Assembly (NCBI RefSeq): GCF_021513275.1
Contig: NZ_CP090978.1
Coordinates: forward strand, 5,116,001 to 5,180,000
Direction: 5' to 3'
DNA from: Paenibacillus hexagrammi
Lineage (GTDB): Bacteria; Bacillota; Bacilli; Paenibacillales; NBRC-103111
DNA: 64,000 bases
The notes beneath the pieces are model-generated. The model was not told where the DNA came from and made no database searches. It saw only the letters and a program-made list of their open reading frames with translations. The translations under genes and the position numbers were made by a program. Shown here piece after piece: positions 8,487 to 18,316 of the stretch (its first letter is position 1; the number at the start of each line of letters is the position of its first letter).

Positions 8487-9470
8487 TTAAGCACCAAGCT
8501 TATTTAATTTTTTCCCCGCGGTTAGCACCCGCTGAAGAACGATAAAGAGGAATAACAGAACCCCAATCGCGATCTTCGTCCACCAGGAGCTAAGCGTTCC
8601 CTCGAACATAATCATCGTCTGAATGATGCCTTGGATACAAACACCTACGAGCGTTCCTGCTACAAAGCCCACTCCACCAGTCAACAGTGTTCCACCGATA
8701 ACAACGGCCGCAATAGTATCTAGCTCAAGACCTAGTGCATGCAGTCCATAACCGGAGAGCATATAGAAGGTGACAATCACGCCGGCAAGCGCCGAACAAA
8801 AGCCGCTGAGCATGTAGACGAGGATTTTTGTCTTGGCAACCGGCAGACCCATAAGAACCGCAGATTGTTCGTTTCCACCGATCGCATAAGCTGCTCTTCC
8901 GAACCTCGTATAATGCGCCAGATAGATAGCGATCGCTACCACGACCAGAGCGATGACGACACTTATCGAAATAAATCCGCCAGGCAAAGGAATCTTCATC
9001 TGAGAAATATGCTGATAGAACGGATTATCAATGGTAATCGTTTCAATGCTGATCACATAACATAAGCCTCTCGCCAGAAACATGCCGGCCAGTGTTACGA
9101 TAAACGGCTGTAATTCGAAGTAATGAATAATACTGCCCATAATCCATCCGAACACTGTGCCAACCAGCAACACAAGTGGAATGACGACAAGCGGAGGTAC
9201 ATGATGTTCCTGTACCAGACTAGCGGAGATCATCGTCGTCAGTGCAATGACAGAACCGACTGATAGGTCAATGCCTCCTGATACAATAACAAACGTCATA
9301 CCGACGGCAACAACAATTAAGAATGCATTATCGATCAGCAGATTATAAAAGACTTGAGCGGAGAAGAACCCCGTATATCGAAGAGAACCAACTAGAAACA
9401 TCAGAATAAAAAGTCCTAAGGTCACCACAATAGGCAGGTAACGAGAATCGATTCTAAGCTTGCTGGTCAT
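8487..9470 (-). CDS. yjfF: Sugar ABC transporter permease, YjfF-type
   Basis: A 327-residue inner-membrane permease of the ribose/xylose/galactofuranose branch (BPD_transp_2). About nine hydrophobic segments are visible. The family signature is present as IVSGGIDLSVGSVIAL near residue 60 and the cytoplasmic contact loop as AYAIGGNEQSAVLMG. It overlaps the upstream permease gene by 4 bases, showing translational coupling. It pairs with the YtfT-like permease to form a heterodimeric channel. In E. coli the YtfQRT-YjfF system imports galactofuranose; here the arabinan context makes a furanose pentose equally likely. Confidence 0.88.
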   Translation of the reverse strand: MTSKLRIDSRYLPIVVTLGLFILMFLVGSLRYTGFFSAQVFYNLLIDNAFLIVVAVGMTFVIVSGGIDLSVGSVIALTTMISASLVQEHHVPPLVVIPLVLLVGTVFGWIMGSIIHYFELQPFIVTLAGMFLARGLCYVISIETITIDNPFYQHISQMKIPLPGGFISISVVIALVVVAIAIYLAHYTRFGRAAYAIGGNEQSAVLMGLPVAKTKILVYMLSGFCSALAGVIVTFYMLSGYGLHALGLELDTIAAVVIGGTLLTGGVGFVAGTLVGVCIQGIIQTMIMFEGTLSSWWTKIAIGVLLFLFIVLQRVLTAGKKLNKLGA

Positions 9471-10498
9471 GCGGAAACCTCCTTCTTCGCTGCCTGTCTT
9501 GCTTTAGATCTGTTTTTTGCCAGATAAGAAATTTTCTTTCTAAAGTTGTCTGATTGTACAAGACACACGATGAGTACGACAAATGCCTTAACAACCAGCG
9601 TGATTTCAGGCGGTACGCCAATGGAATAAATGGTTGTGGTCAGCGTTTGAATAATGAGGGCGCCTATAACGGTACCGAGTAGATAGAAACGACCGCCGTT
9701 CAGTGAAGTGCCGCCAATAACAACAGCCAGAATAGCATCGAGTTCATACCATAGACCCGCATTGTTACCGTCTGCGCTCGATACGTTCGAGCTGAGAATT
9801 AGTCCGGCGATACCTGCGCATAAACCGCAGAAGATATAGACGATCCAAATCACGGACTTCGCGTAAATACCGGATAGACGGCTCGCTTCCGGGTTACTTC
9901 CTACCGATTCGATGAACATGCCCAGTGCGGTTTTTCTCGTCAACAGCAGCGCGATAATGAAGATACCTGCTGCGATGAAGATGGAGAATGGAAGCCCTGC
10001 TAAGTAACCTGCTCCGATAAAAGAGTATGGTTTCATGGACACGGTAATGATCTGTCCGCCTGTGATGAGCTGAGCTAAACCTCTGCCCGCCACCATCAGA
10101 ATAAGCGTAGCGACGATAGGCTGAATCCCAATCGCGCTAACGAGCAGTCCGTTCCAAACACCAGCCACCAGTGACAATATCAAAGCGAGTCCGATCGCTG
10201 TAAACATCGTAGATACCGTGCTATCGCCAGATTCATGCTGGCTTACGAACAAACAGGCTACTGCGCCTGCAATCGCAACGACGGAGCCAACCGACAGGTC
10301 AATTCCCTTTGTCGCAATAACGAGTGTCATCCCGATGGAGATCAAAATGAGCGGCGCTGCGCGATTCAAAATATCAATAAGACTTCCGAACAAATGTCCA
10401 TCCTTAAGTTCAATTTGGAGAAAGGTCGGCGTCTTGATCACGTTAATGACAATCAGGACAACCAGCATCAGCAGCGCCCAGACTAATCGGTTTTTCAA
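9467..10498 (-). CDS. ytfT: Sugar ABC transporter permease, YtfT-type
   Basis: A 343-residue permease with eight to ten membrane segments and the signature VIATKGIDLSVGSVVAIAGA. The coupling-helix region reads ESVGSNPEASRLSGI. The ATG overlaps the stop of the ATPase gene by 4 bases, and the 3' end overlaps yjfF by 4 bases, so the three transport genes form one tight translational unit. It works with the YjfF-like subunit in the cytoplasmic membrane. Confidence 0.88.
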   Translation of the reverse strand: MKNRLVWALLMLVVLIVINVIKTPTFLQIELKDGHLFGSLIDILNRAAPLILISIGMTLVIATKGIDLSVGSVVAIAGAVACLFVSQHESGDSTVSTMFTAIGLALILSLVAGVWNGLLVSAIGIQPIVATLILMVAGRGLAQLITGGQIITVSMKPYSFIGAGYLAGLPFSIFIAAGIFIIALLLTRKTALGMFIESVGSNPEASRLSGIYAKSVIWIVYIFCGLCAGIAGLILSSNVSSADGNNAGLWYELDAILAVVIGGTSLNGGRFYLLGTVIGALIIQTLTTTIYSIGVPPEITLVVKAFVVLIVCLVQSDNFRKKISYLAKNRSKARQAAKKEVSA

Positions 10499-12015
10499 TG
10501 TGCTCCCCCTCCTGCGATAGCCTGCATAATCTCCTTGTGGCTAATATTCTGATTCTGCATTTCTGTAACCTTATGATGATCCCTTAGTACTGCAATTCTT
10601 CCGCTAACCCGCAGCACCTCTTCAAGCTCCGAGGAAATGAACAGAATCGACATGCCCTCCTCGCACAACTTGAGAATCAGTTTTTGAATTTCCGTCTTGG
10701 CTCCAATATCGATACCCCGGGTAGGCTCATCAAGAATGAGCAGCTTCGGCTCTGTGAGCAGCCATCTAGCAAGGATCACCTTTTGCTGATTGCCCCCGCT
10801 CAGATTTTTAACCAAGTGCTCCGGATTAGGTGGATTTATATTCAGCAGACGAATATAGTTATCAGCTATTTCCGTTTGCTTCGTCTTCGTTAGGTAACGG
10901 TACCAGCCCCTGGTTGCCTGCAGAGCCAATACGATATTTTCACGGATTGTCAGATCGCCGATAATTCCTTCTGTTTTTCGGTTCTCCGAACAGAAGGCCA
11001 TGCCTCTATCAATAGCTTGTCTTGGAGACGTAAGCTGCGCATCTTTTTCCCCGAATCGAACAGAACCGCTGTCGGATTTGTCCGCTCCGAAGAGCACCCT
11101 TGCGATTTCAGTACGCCCTGAGCCCAGCAGTCCCGCCAGACCGACGACTTCCCCGGAATTCAAAGTCATATCGAAAGGCTCAATCGAACCCTTACGTCCA
11201 ACTCCTTTGGCTTCAAGAATCGGCTTCAGCGCTTTTTGTCCAACTTCCTTCGTTTGTGATTTCGGCCCATCTTCCAGTGCGTCCCACTCTTTGCCGATCA
11301 TCTTCGATATCAATTGAATTCTTGGCAATTCCTCTGTCATATACTCGCCTACGAGCTCTCCATTTCGCAGTACGGTGATACGATCCGATATCTCGTAAAC
11401 CTGGTCCATAAAGTGTGTAACGAATAAAATGGCAAGACCGTCTGCTTTCAGCTTTCTCATGACTTTAAATAACTCGTTAACTTCCCTTGTATCCAAGCTG
11501 GATGTCGGTTCATCCAAAATCAGCACCTTGGCTGAAACGTTGAGCGCTCTGGCTATTGCCACCATTTGCTGAAGGGCAACAGAGTATACGGATAACGACT
11601 TGGTCACATCGATCGAGACATGGAGGCCTTCCAGAAGCTCCTTAGCCCGACGCTGCATTTCCTTCCACTGGATCCGTCCAAACTTGCGCGGCTCGCGACC
11701 AATAAAAATATTTTCGGCTACTGATAAATTCGTACAAAGATTTACTTCCTGATACACTGTGCTAATCCCTTGGTCCTGGGCATCTAACGGACTGCCTACA
11801 TAAATTTTCTTGCTGTCCAGGAACACGTCGCCCGAATCAATCGGATGGACGCCCGTCAGCGTTTTGATTAATGTTGACTTTCCTGCTCCGTTCTCCCCCA
11901 TCAACGCATGGACTTCGCCTGCGAACAGCCTAAAATCTACATTTGAAAGAGCTCTGACACCGGGGAAGCTCTTGCTGATTCCTTTCATCTCTAATCTGGG
12001 TTTCTGTTCAGCCAT
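10495..12015 (-). CDS. ytfR: Sugar ABC transporter ATP-binding protein, YtfR-type (two ABC domains)
   Basis: A tandem ATPase of about 506 residues. The first domain has Walker A GENGAGKST at about residues 40-48 and Walker B VLILDEPTSSLD. The second has the degenerate Walker A GLLGSGRTE usual for this family, then LSGGNQQKVILARWL and LILDEPTRGIDIGAK. One functional site per chain is normal for the RbsA/YtfR group. The ATG at 12015 is preferred because GGAGGG lies 9 bases upstream; an in-frame ATG at 12090 gives an unneeded extension. It energises the two downstream permeases. Confidence 0.92.
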   Translation of the reverse strand: MAEQKPRLEMKGISKSFPGVRALSNVDFRLFAGEVHALMGENGAGKSTLIKTLTGVHPIDSGDVFLDSKKIYVGSPLDAQDQGISTVYQEVNLCTNLSVAENIFIGREPRKFGRIQWKEMQRRAKELLEGLHVSIDVTKSLSVYSVALQQMVAIARALNVSAKVLILDEPTSSLDTREVNELFKVMRKLKADGLAILFVTHFMDQVYEISDRITVLRNGELVGEYMTEELPRIQLISKMIGKEWDALEDGPKSQTKEVGQKALKPILEAKGVGRKGSIEPFDMTLNSGEVVGLAGLLGSGRTEIARVLFGADKSDSGSVRFGEKDAQLTSPRQAIDRGMAFCSENRKTEGIIGDLTIRENIVLALQATRGWYRYLTKTKQTEIADNYIRLLNINPPNPEHLVKNLSGGNQQKVILARWLLTEPKLLILDEPTRGIDIGAKTEIQKLILKLCEEGMSILFISSELEEVLRVSGRIAVLRDHHKVTEMQNQNISHKEIMQAIAGGGAH

Positions 12016-12171
12016 CAGACTCATCCCTCCTATCCTGCAATCCTCTACATCTGAAAAGAAGAAGTCACTCCGCATGCAGATCCTGAACATTCAAGATCGA
12101 TGCACGAAACACCGGTTCCGCGCAGATGCGGGTGACTTCTTGTTCACTACATGAATAATAAAATCGTCGAA

Positions 12172-13232
12172 TTAGTACTGGCGGTTAGGCAGTTCAGTTG
12201 CAGCTTGCTCTTGTGTAAACACGCCTTCTTTAGTCAAAATACGTTTTTCCAGCGTTTTACCTGCTAACAAATCTTTAACTGCATCCATCAATTGTGGTCC
12301 GAGCAGCGGGTTACATTCTACGACCAGGTTGATCTTACCGTCTTTAGCAGCTGTGAATGCATCTTTGGTACCGTCTACTGTAATAATGATAATGTCTTTA
12401 CCCGGTTTCAGACCGAACTCTTCGATCGCTTGCACAGCGCCTAACGCCATATCATCGTTATGAGCATACAGAACATCGATTTTCTTGTTTTCAGCCTTCA
12501 TCGACTTCAAGAAAGCTTCCATAACTTCTTTACCTTTAGCGCGAGTGAAGTCACCTGTTTGCGATTTCACGATTTGCAGGTTCGGGTTGCTCTTGATGGC
12601 TTCTTCAAAGCCTTTCTTACGATCGATAGCCGGAGCGGAGCCTGTTGTTCCTTGCAGCTCAACAATGTTGATCGGGTCTTTCTTATCTTTCATTTGGTCA
12701 ACTAACCATTGACCTGCTTTTTTACCCTCTTCGACGAAGTCGGATCCATGAATGTCACATACAAGGATGTGTCTTTGGAATCAACGGCACGGTCAGTCAA
12801 AATCACTGGAATATTCGCATCTTTCGCCTCTTTCAGTACCGTATCCCAACCGGATTCTACTACTGGAGAGAATGCGATTACATCTACCTTCTGAGCGATA
12901 AACGAACGAATCGCTTTGATTTGGTTCTCTTGCTTTTGCTGAGCGTCAGAGAATTTCAGGTCAATACCAGCTGATTTAGCCGAATCCTGGATGGATTTGG
13001 TATTCGCTGTTCTCCATCCGCTCTCCGCTCCTACCTGAGCAAAGCCGAGTGTAATTTTCTTATCTGCTTTTGCAGGCGCTGCTGTCGCCGCCGCCGTTGC
13101 AGCTGCTGTCGTTTCTTTAGCTGCTGAAGTGCTTGCCGGGGCGTTTGTTTGAGTGCTGCTTCCGCAAGCGGACATAACCATCAGTGATACAGCGGACAAA
13201 AGCACCGCGCTTACTTGTTTCATCTTTTTCAT
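12172..13232 (-). pseudogene. ytfQ: Sugar-binding lipoprotein, YtfQ-type, with one apparent frameshift
   Basis: This is the first gene of the importer operon. It encodes a binding lipoprotein (signal MKKMKQVSAVLL..., lipobox MSAC). A linker rich in Ala and Thr follows (about residues 25-55), then the domain KKITLGFAQVGAESGWR. The frame breaks near 12746 after LYVTFM. Adding one G there gives LYVTFMGSDFVEEGKKAG and joins the second half (DPINIVELQGTTGSAP through ELPNRQY) to make about 354 residues. The paralogue at 7316-8377 has the same GSDF sequence intact, which supports the repair. The break is probably a homopolymer error. The protein captures the sugar at the cell surface for YtfR/YtfT/YjfF. 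Confidence 0.85.
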
Positions 13233-13517
13233 GTTTGTATTTCCTCCCCTTCATGGTTCACCTTGGTGGTGTGACCTTATTATAAAGCGCTTTCGGAAAG
13301 GAACTGAATGGAAGAACTTTTGAAGTTCCTTGATTATTTTTCGCAATTCCGCTGCTTGTCCGGTTGCATGCAACTACAAAAAACTAGATTTTCTTTTGAA
13401 TTCCTATCGTTTTTTTACGGATCCCCTTCGAGGCATGGTCGCTTCCTTAAAAATTTGCTAATATGAAGCTAGAGCTATTGAAATCGCATTCATTTCACAG
13501 AGGGATGAAACCTGACC
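13233..13517. promoter_or_regulatory. Divergent regulatory region between ytfQ and the kinase operon
   Basis: This 285-bp region separates the importer operon (minus) from the sensory operon (plus). It holds a GGAGGGGAA-type ribosome site before ytfQ, a palindromic AAAGCGCTTT at 13284-13293 that loosely resembles a catabolite-repression or LacI-type half site, and an imperfect repeat of GAACTT-type sequence near 13314-13330. It is the natural place for binding by the response regulator encoded at 15298-16884. I cannot define exact promoter elements. Confidence 0.5.
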
Positions 13518-15323
13518 ATGATGAAACTTGGCAAATGGATGGCCTCCAGTCTTCGGACGAAGCTGATCGCTATGTTTGTATTGTTAACCATCCTGCCACT
13601 CATAGGGGTGGGCGTCATATCCTATCAAAAATCGTATACAACCGTTTCGGAGCACAGCATCGCTTCCACTCAGGTTACCACCGATCAATTGCAGCGGGAT
13701 ATCGATATTTTGTTTCAGGACACCAAGAAATTTCTGGAGATTGGCAAGAATAACAGCGTGCTTCACTTCCTGCTGACCCAGAGCGAAACTTACGAGGATG
13801 CTAAAGATATTTTGAAAATGTTTCAGGTTTACCGGGAAACCTATAAATTTAGCGACAGCATCATTAACATTTCTATTGTTAATATGTACGGCAAGGGAAT
13901 CAGTGAGAAAAAAGGGGTTTTCCAGGCAGAGAGCATTATGATGAAAAATCCGCATTTTCTCAGCTTGTTGAACAATCCGGATGAAACCCTGATCATTCCA
14001 CCTGTTTCTTCTTCTATATACGATCGTTTAGACCAAACGGAGGTGAAGGGCCATCAGCTCATTTCACTGGCGGCTGTGATCGAACAGCGGGTTACACATG
14101 AAGTGATCGGCTTTATTATGATCGACCTGGACGCCTCCGTCGTAGAAAGCTTCCTGAACCACACGAAAATCGGAGAAACCGGCTACCTGTACGTAACCGA
14201 TGACAAGGGACATCCGATCTTTCTGCCACAGCATGTAACGGATCCCAAAATGTATGCAACTATTCCGGTCATGCAGCAGCAAAAGGGCAGCTTCATCGAC
14301 CGCAGCACGTCGCCTGAGCGCTTTATCGTGTTCAGCACCTCCCAGCTTACAGGCTGGAAAATCATTGGTGATGCGCCGCTTAAGGAAGTCATGCGGGATG
14401 CGAATGAAATCAAATACTTGATCCTAATTAGTGTAGGCTTCAGTATTCTATGTACCATTGCGCTCTATTATTTCATTACATCACAGGTCATTCGCCCTAT
14501 TCAGTATCTCAAGCACAAAATGCGCCAAGCCGCTTCGGGCAATCTGGAAGCCAAAGTAAAGAACAATCGCAGTGAAGACGAGATTTCGGACCTGGGCAGC
14601 AGCTTCAACAGTATGCTGGAGCAAATTCGTATGCTGCTTGCGCACAGTATCAGAGAACAGGAAGAAATTAAGAAGGCGGAGCTGCGCACCTTGCAAGCAC
14701 AGATCAATCCGCACTTTCTATATAATACACTGGACTCCATCGTCTGGATGGCAGAGGCCAAGAAGAGCGAGCAGGTGATCGACTTGGTGAAAGCCCTTTC
14801 CCATTTCTTTCGGATCACACTTAGCAAGGGCAAGGATTGGATTATGCTGAAGGATGAAATCGAGCATGTCAGGAACTATTTGACGATTCAGAAGATGCGT
14901 TATAGCGATATTCTGGACTTTGAGCTCTATATTGATGAAGCTATATTTACCTACCGAATTCTGAAGCTGACTTTACAGCCTATCGTGGAAAACGCCCTCT
15001 ATCACGGCATTAAAAATAAACGTCGTAAAGGATTGATCACAATTACAGGCGGCTTTTCTCCGGAAGGACACATTCTGCTCGAGGTAATCGACAACGGGAT
15101 CGGCATGACGCCTGAGCAGGTACTGCACCTTCGAAGCATTTTGGAGCAAGACGTGCAAGCGGACAGCGGCTTCGGCATCAAGAATGTTCATAAGCGTATC
15201 CGGCTCTACTATGGAGAGCCTTATGGGGTTGCAATTGAAAGCGAGTACGGTCATGGGACGCAAATAACGATTACCATCCCGAAAGAGGGGATCGAAGATG
15301 AAAAAAGTGTTTCTGGTCGATGA
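13518..15323 (+). CDS. Sensor histidine kinase, YesM-type
   Basis: A 601-residue membrane kinase. One membrane segment lies at about residues 15-35, followed by a large extracellular dCache-type sensor (to about 290), a second membrane segment, and a HAMP domain (PIQYLKHKMRQAASGNLEAK). Next is the His_kinase domain with the phospho-acceptor His399 in QINPHFLYNTLD. The ATP-binding domain has the N box VENALYHGI, the G1 box DNGIGM and the G2 box GFGIKNVHKR. All boxes look intact. Its end overlaps the response-regulator start by 26 bases. It probably senses sugar directly or through the binding protein encoded third in the operon, and may control the divergent importer. Confidence 0.92.
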   Translation: MMKLGKWMASSLRTKLIAMFVLLTILPLIGVGVISYQKSYTTVSEHSIASTQVTTDQLQRDIDILFQDTKKFLEIGKNNSVLHFLLTQSETYEDAKDILKMFQVYRETYKFSDSIINISIVNMYGKGISEKKGVFQAESIMMKNPHFLSLLNNPDETLIIPPVSSSIYDRLDQTEVKGHQLISLAAVIEQRVTHEVIGFIMIDLDASVVESFLNHTKIGETGYLYVTDDKGHPIFLPQHVTDPKMYATIPVMQQQKGSFIDRSTSPERFIVFSTSQLTGWKIIGDAPLKEVMRDANEIKYLILISVGFSILCTIALYYFITSQVIRPIQYLKHKMRQAASGNLEAKVKNNRSEDEISDLGSSFNSMLEQIRMLLAHSIREQEEIKKAELRTLQAQINPHFLYNTLDSIVWMAEAKKSEQVIDLVKALSHFFRITLSKGKDWIMLKDEIEHVRNYLTIQKMRYSDILDFELYIDEAIFTYRILKLTLQPIVENALYHGIKNKRRKGLITITGGFSPEGHILLEVIDNGIGMTPEQVLHLRSILEQDVQADSGFGIKNVHKRIRLYYGEPYGVAIESEYGHGTQITITIPKEGIEDEKSVSGR

Positions 15324-16884
15324 TGAAATTATAGTAAGAGAAGGTGTCCGGGGCCGTATCGATTGGGCTGCTGAAGGATACATTTACTGTGGAGATGCCG
15401 AGGACGGCGAGATTGCCCTGCCCCTTATCGAAGCTGCTGCACCTGATATTGTGATTACAGACATTAAAATGCCATTTATGGACGGTCTTCAGCTCAGCAA
15501 AATATTGAAACAAAAAATGCCGGATATCAAGATCATCATCCTGAGCGGTCATGATGAGTTCCAATATGCGAGAGATGCGCTGCGGATCGGCATTACGGAA
15601 TACTGTCTGAAGCCATTCAGCTCCGGTGATCTATTGCAAACATTAGCAGCCGTATCCAAACAGATTGATGCCGAAAAGAAAAAGAAGCAGGAAATCGAAT
15701 CTCTCCGTCAAGAAATTCATAAGTCTGTGAACGCATCCAAAGAAAAACTGCTCCTGGATTTGTGCTTTGGCTCCATCACAGCTGCAGAAGCATTGGAAGC
15801 CTCATCGGCTTTGGAAATTAATGTGCTCTCGCGCTTTTATCGGGTTATTCTGACGGAGTTTGTCATGATTGACGCCGAACCCGCCGCCGCTTCGACCGCT
15901 TCCTTAAACCAAGCCTGCTGCGAATTAGAGCAGAGGCTGCTGGCTTTAGGAGACCATCTGCATTTCCGCAGGAATAAAAAAGAATGGGTCTGGATTCTGA
16001 AAGGAGATCACCCCGATCGGTTGGAGGAAACGGTCCAACATTTGCTGAACCAGCTAAAGCCGGATGTCGAAGCGGTAAGTCCATACCGGCTTATTATTGG
16101 GGTTGGCTCGATTCGTGACAGGATTCAAGAAATATCCAGTTCTTTCATGGAAGCGGATGAAGACCGGAGCTATCAGCGCATCTGGAACAAATATCAATTT
16201 ATTCAAATCCGCGGGGGAACGGATTCCCTGCAGGACTTCCTGCAGTTCGATCGCAACCAATTGCTGGATTTCTTAAAGTTCGGCGAATACGCTCGAATTA
16301 AAGATTTCACGGATAGCTACGCATCAGGCGTCAAAGGCTACGATTGGAGCAATTCCCTGTACGGTTATTACTTCTTGATGGACGTGACCGTTACGACAGC
16401 TCAATGGTTAAAGGAAGCTAGCACGGACCATGAAGAGATTTTGCGTGAAATCGAGAGTTGCGAGAAGAAAATCGTACAGATTCGCAGCTGGCAGGAAGCT
16501 CTTGAATTTATTGAGAATATATTACGTATGACCGTCCATTTCCGCATGCAGCTGAAGGACTCTTCCACAAGCATTGTGCAGAAAGCCAAGGATTATATCC
16601 ATCAGCATTATGATGAAGCGGACATTTCGCTGCAGACAGTAGCATCTTATGTGAACACGAGCCCGAGCTATTTCAGCAGCCTGTTCAGTCAGGAAACAGG
16701 TCAAACCTTCATTGAATTCGTGACCAAGACACGGATGAAGAAAGCCATGGAGCTGCTAAAAAGCACGAACGCCAAGTCCTATGAAATTGCCTATCAAGTC
16801 GGATATCAGGATGCGAACTATTTCTCCAACCTGTTCAAAAAAATCACCGGCAAGACAACCAAAGACTTTCGCAAGGAGGGCTAG
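15298..16884 (+). CDS. Response regulator with AraC output domain, YesN-type
   Basis: A 528-residue regulator. The receiver domain has acidic residues Asp8/Asp9, the phospho-acceptor Asp55 in VITDIKMP, and the Lys of YCLKPF near residue 105. A long middle region (about 130-420) has the helical character usual for YesN proteins. The C-terminal about 100 residues form an AraC-type double HTH (ISLQTVASYVNTSPSYFSSL and SYEIAYQVGYQDANYFSNLF). It overlaps the kinase gene, so the two proteins are co-translated. It is expected to activate sugar-uptake genes nearby. Confidence 0.92.
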   Translation: MKKVFLVDDEIIVREGVRGRIDWAAEGYIYCGDAEDGEIALPLIEAAAPDIVITDIKMPFMDGLQLSKILKQKMPDIKIIILSGHDEFQYARDALRIGITEYCLKPFSSGDLLQTLAAVSKQIDAEKKKKQEIESLRQEIHKSVNASKEKLLLDLCFGSITAAEALEASSALEINVLSRFYRVILTEFVMIDAEPAAASTASLNQACCELEQRLLALGDHLHFRRNKKEWVWILKGDHPDRLEETVQHLLNQLKPDVEAVSPYRLIIGVGSIRDRIQEISSSFMEADEDRSYQRIWNKYQFIQIRGGTDSLQDFLQFDRNQLLDFLKFGEYARIKDFTDSYASGVKGYDWSNSLYGYYFLMDVTVTTAQWLKEASTDHEEILREIESCEKKIVQIRSWQEALEFIENILRMTVHFRMQLKDSSTSIVQKAKDYIHQHYDEADISLQTVASYVNTSPSYFSSLFSQETGQTFIEFVTKTRMKKAMELLKSTNAKSYEIAYQVGYQDANYFSNLFKKITGKTTKDFRKEG

Positions 16885-16885
16885 G

Positions 16886-17866
16886 ATGCCTACAATCCTA
16901 TTCCGCTGCATCCGTTATCTTCCCGTAGTTGCTGCATGCTTGCTGCTTGTAGCAGGAACAGGATGTAAGGAAGCTATTGATTCCACACAGCAGCCAACGC
17001 TCCCGGCAATAAATGAAGAGACGCAACATGCGGCTTATACACTCGCTGTCATATACCCAATGTCTCATCCCTTCTTTGAGCCTGTAACCAAGGAAGCAGA
17101 GGAAGCCGCCAGGCAGGCACAGGTGAACATTATCGTCAAATCTCCTGAAGAGGCGAACCTGGAACAGCAAATCCGTATGATGGAAAATTTGATCAAGCAG
17201 CAGGTCGATGGGATCGCCATCGATCCGGTTGACCCGGATGCCCTTACTCCCTATATTAATAAAGCCGTTGAAGCCGGTATTAAAGTGATTTGCTTCGATT
17301 CGGACGCTCCAGACAGCAAGCGCCTCTCCTTTATCGGCTCACATAACCGCCAGGCAGGAATTCGGCTGGGACAGACAGTGGCCGAGCTGATGAACGGCCG
17401 AGGTATGATCATCGCCAGCACAGGTATGAATACCATGATGAACATGCGGGAACGCGAAGAAGGGTTTAAAGATGCGCTTAAGGCTCACCCCGATATCCAG
17501 CTTCTGGAGCTTCGATCCAATCATGGTGATCCCGCCATCAGCTTGCAAAATCTCGAGGAAATGATCGAAGCGCATCCTCACTTTGACGCTTTCGTGGGCT
17601 TTGATTCCTTGTCCGGTCCATCGGCGATCATGGTCTGGAAGGCCAAAGGTCTGACTCAAACGGCTGTCGCCTTCGACGACATGCCCGAGATCCTTGAGGG
17701 TATCCGCAATGGCCAGCTTACGGCAACCGTATCCCAACAGGAGTCCCGTTGGGGATATTTAATCGTCACCCGACTGATCGAGGCCATCAAGAACAAGGAC
17801 ATCCCGGCCATTGACGATTCGGGCAGCGTTGTCATCACCAAGGACAACGTGGATACATTTCGATGA
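16886..17866 (+). CDS. Orphan sugar-binding protein in the kinase operon
   Basis: A binding protein of about 326 residues of the ribose/LacI type (Peripla_BP_4). It has an N-terminal hydrophobic signal ending in LLLVAGTGC, probably a lipid-attached Cys. The ligand domain begins YTLAVIYPMSHPFFEPVTKE, and KVICFDSDAPDSKR is a typical pocket segment. The ATG at 16886 follows AAGGAGGG, 1 base after the response-regulator stop. No permease or ATPase accompanies it, so it is more likely a ligand-sensing partner of the kinase than a transporter subunit, as in XylFII-LytS-type sensor systems. Confidence 0.85.
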   Translation: MPTILFRCIRYLPVVAACLLLVAGTGCKEAIDSTQQPTLPAINEETQHAAYTLAVIYPMSHPFFEPVTKEAEEAARQAQVNIIVKSPEEANLEQQIRMMENLIKQQVDGIAIDPVDPDALTPYINKAVEAGIKVICFDSDAPDSKRLSFIGSHNRQAGIRLGQTVAELMNGRGMIIASTGMNTMMNMREREEGFKDALKAHPDIQLLELRSNHGDPAISLQNLEEMIEAHPHFDAFVGFDSLSGPSAIMVWKAKGLTQTAVAFDDMPEILEGIRNGQLTATVSQQESRWGYLIVTRLIEAIKNKDIPAIDDSGSVVITKDNVDTFR

Positions 17867-17902
17867 ATAATAAGCAATAGATAAGGAGGCCCATCATTTT
17901 AC

Positions 17903-18286
17903 ATGCGCTGGAAATATGCAGCTGCCACCATCGCTTGTGTTGTCCTGGGATTGTGCTCGCGGTTCTACGCCGCCTCGCTGCCAAAGCTGATCTCTGATCA
18001 CGCCGGCGACATGCTGTGGGCGAGCATGGTCTATTTCGGCCTTCGGTTTGTCTGGATGAATCAACGCCGGTCTTGGGCCTTCACAGCCGGACTTTTGTTT
18101 AGCTTCTCGATTGAATTCAGCCAACTCTACCAGGAGGATTGGATTGTGGGAATCAGACAGACGACTCTGGGGGTACTTATCCTTGGACGGGGATTCCTAT
18201 GGATGGATTTAGCGAGATATACAGTGGGTGTAGGGCTCGCATTTGTGTTGGATCGGTATGGGTTGTCTAAGCAAGAAAAAATCTAA
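17903..18286 (+). CDS. DUF2809-family small membrane protein
   Basis: A 127-residue protein with four predicted membrane segments and the family-like core GDMLWASMVYFGLRF followed by SFSIEFSQLYQEDW. An AAGGAGG site precedes the ATG by about 13 bases. DUF2809 proteins have no known function. It follows the sensory operon by 36 bases on the same strand and could be read through from it, but a functional link is not implied. Confidence 0.75.
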   Translation: MRWKYAAATIACVVLGLCSRFYAASLPKLISDHAGDMLWASMVYFGLRFVWMNQRRSWAFTAGLLFSFSIEFSQLYQEDWIVGIRQTTLGVLILGRGFLWMDLARYTVGVGLAFVLDRYGLSKQEKI

Positions 18287-18316
18287 TGACAATGTTAAAT
18301 TTGGGAGAAAGAAATC

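Noticed and set aside
13284..13293. AAAGCGCTTT as a catabolite-repression (cre) site
   Set aside because: Only the core palindrome matches; three or more consensus positions outside it fail in either direction.
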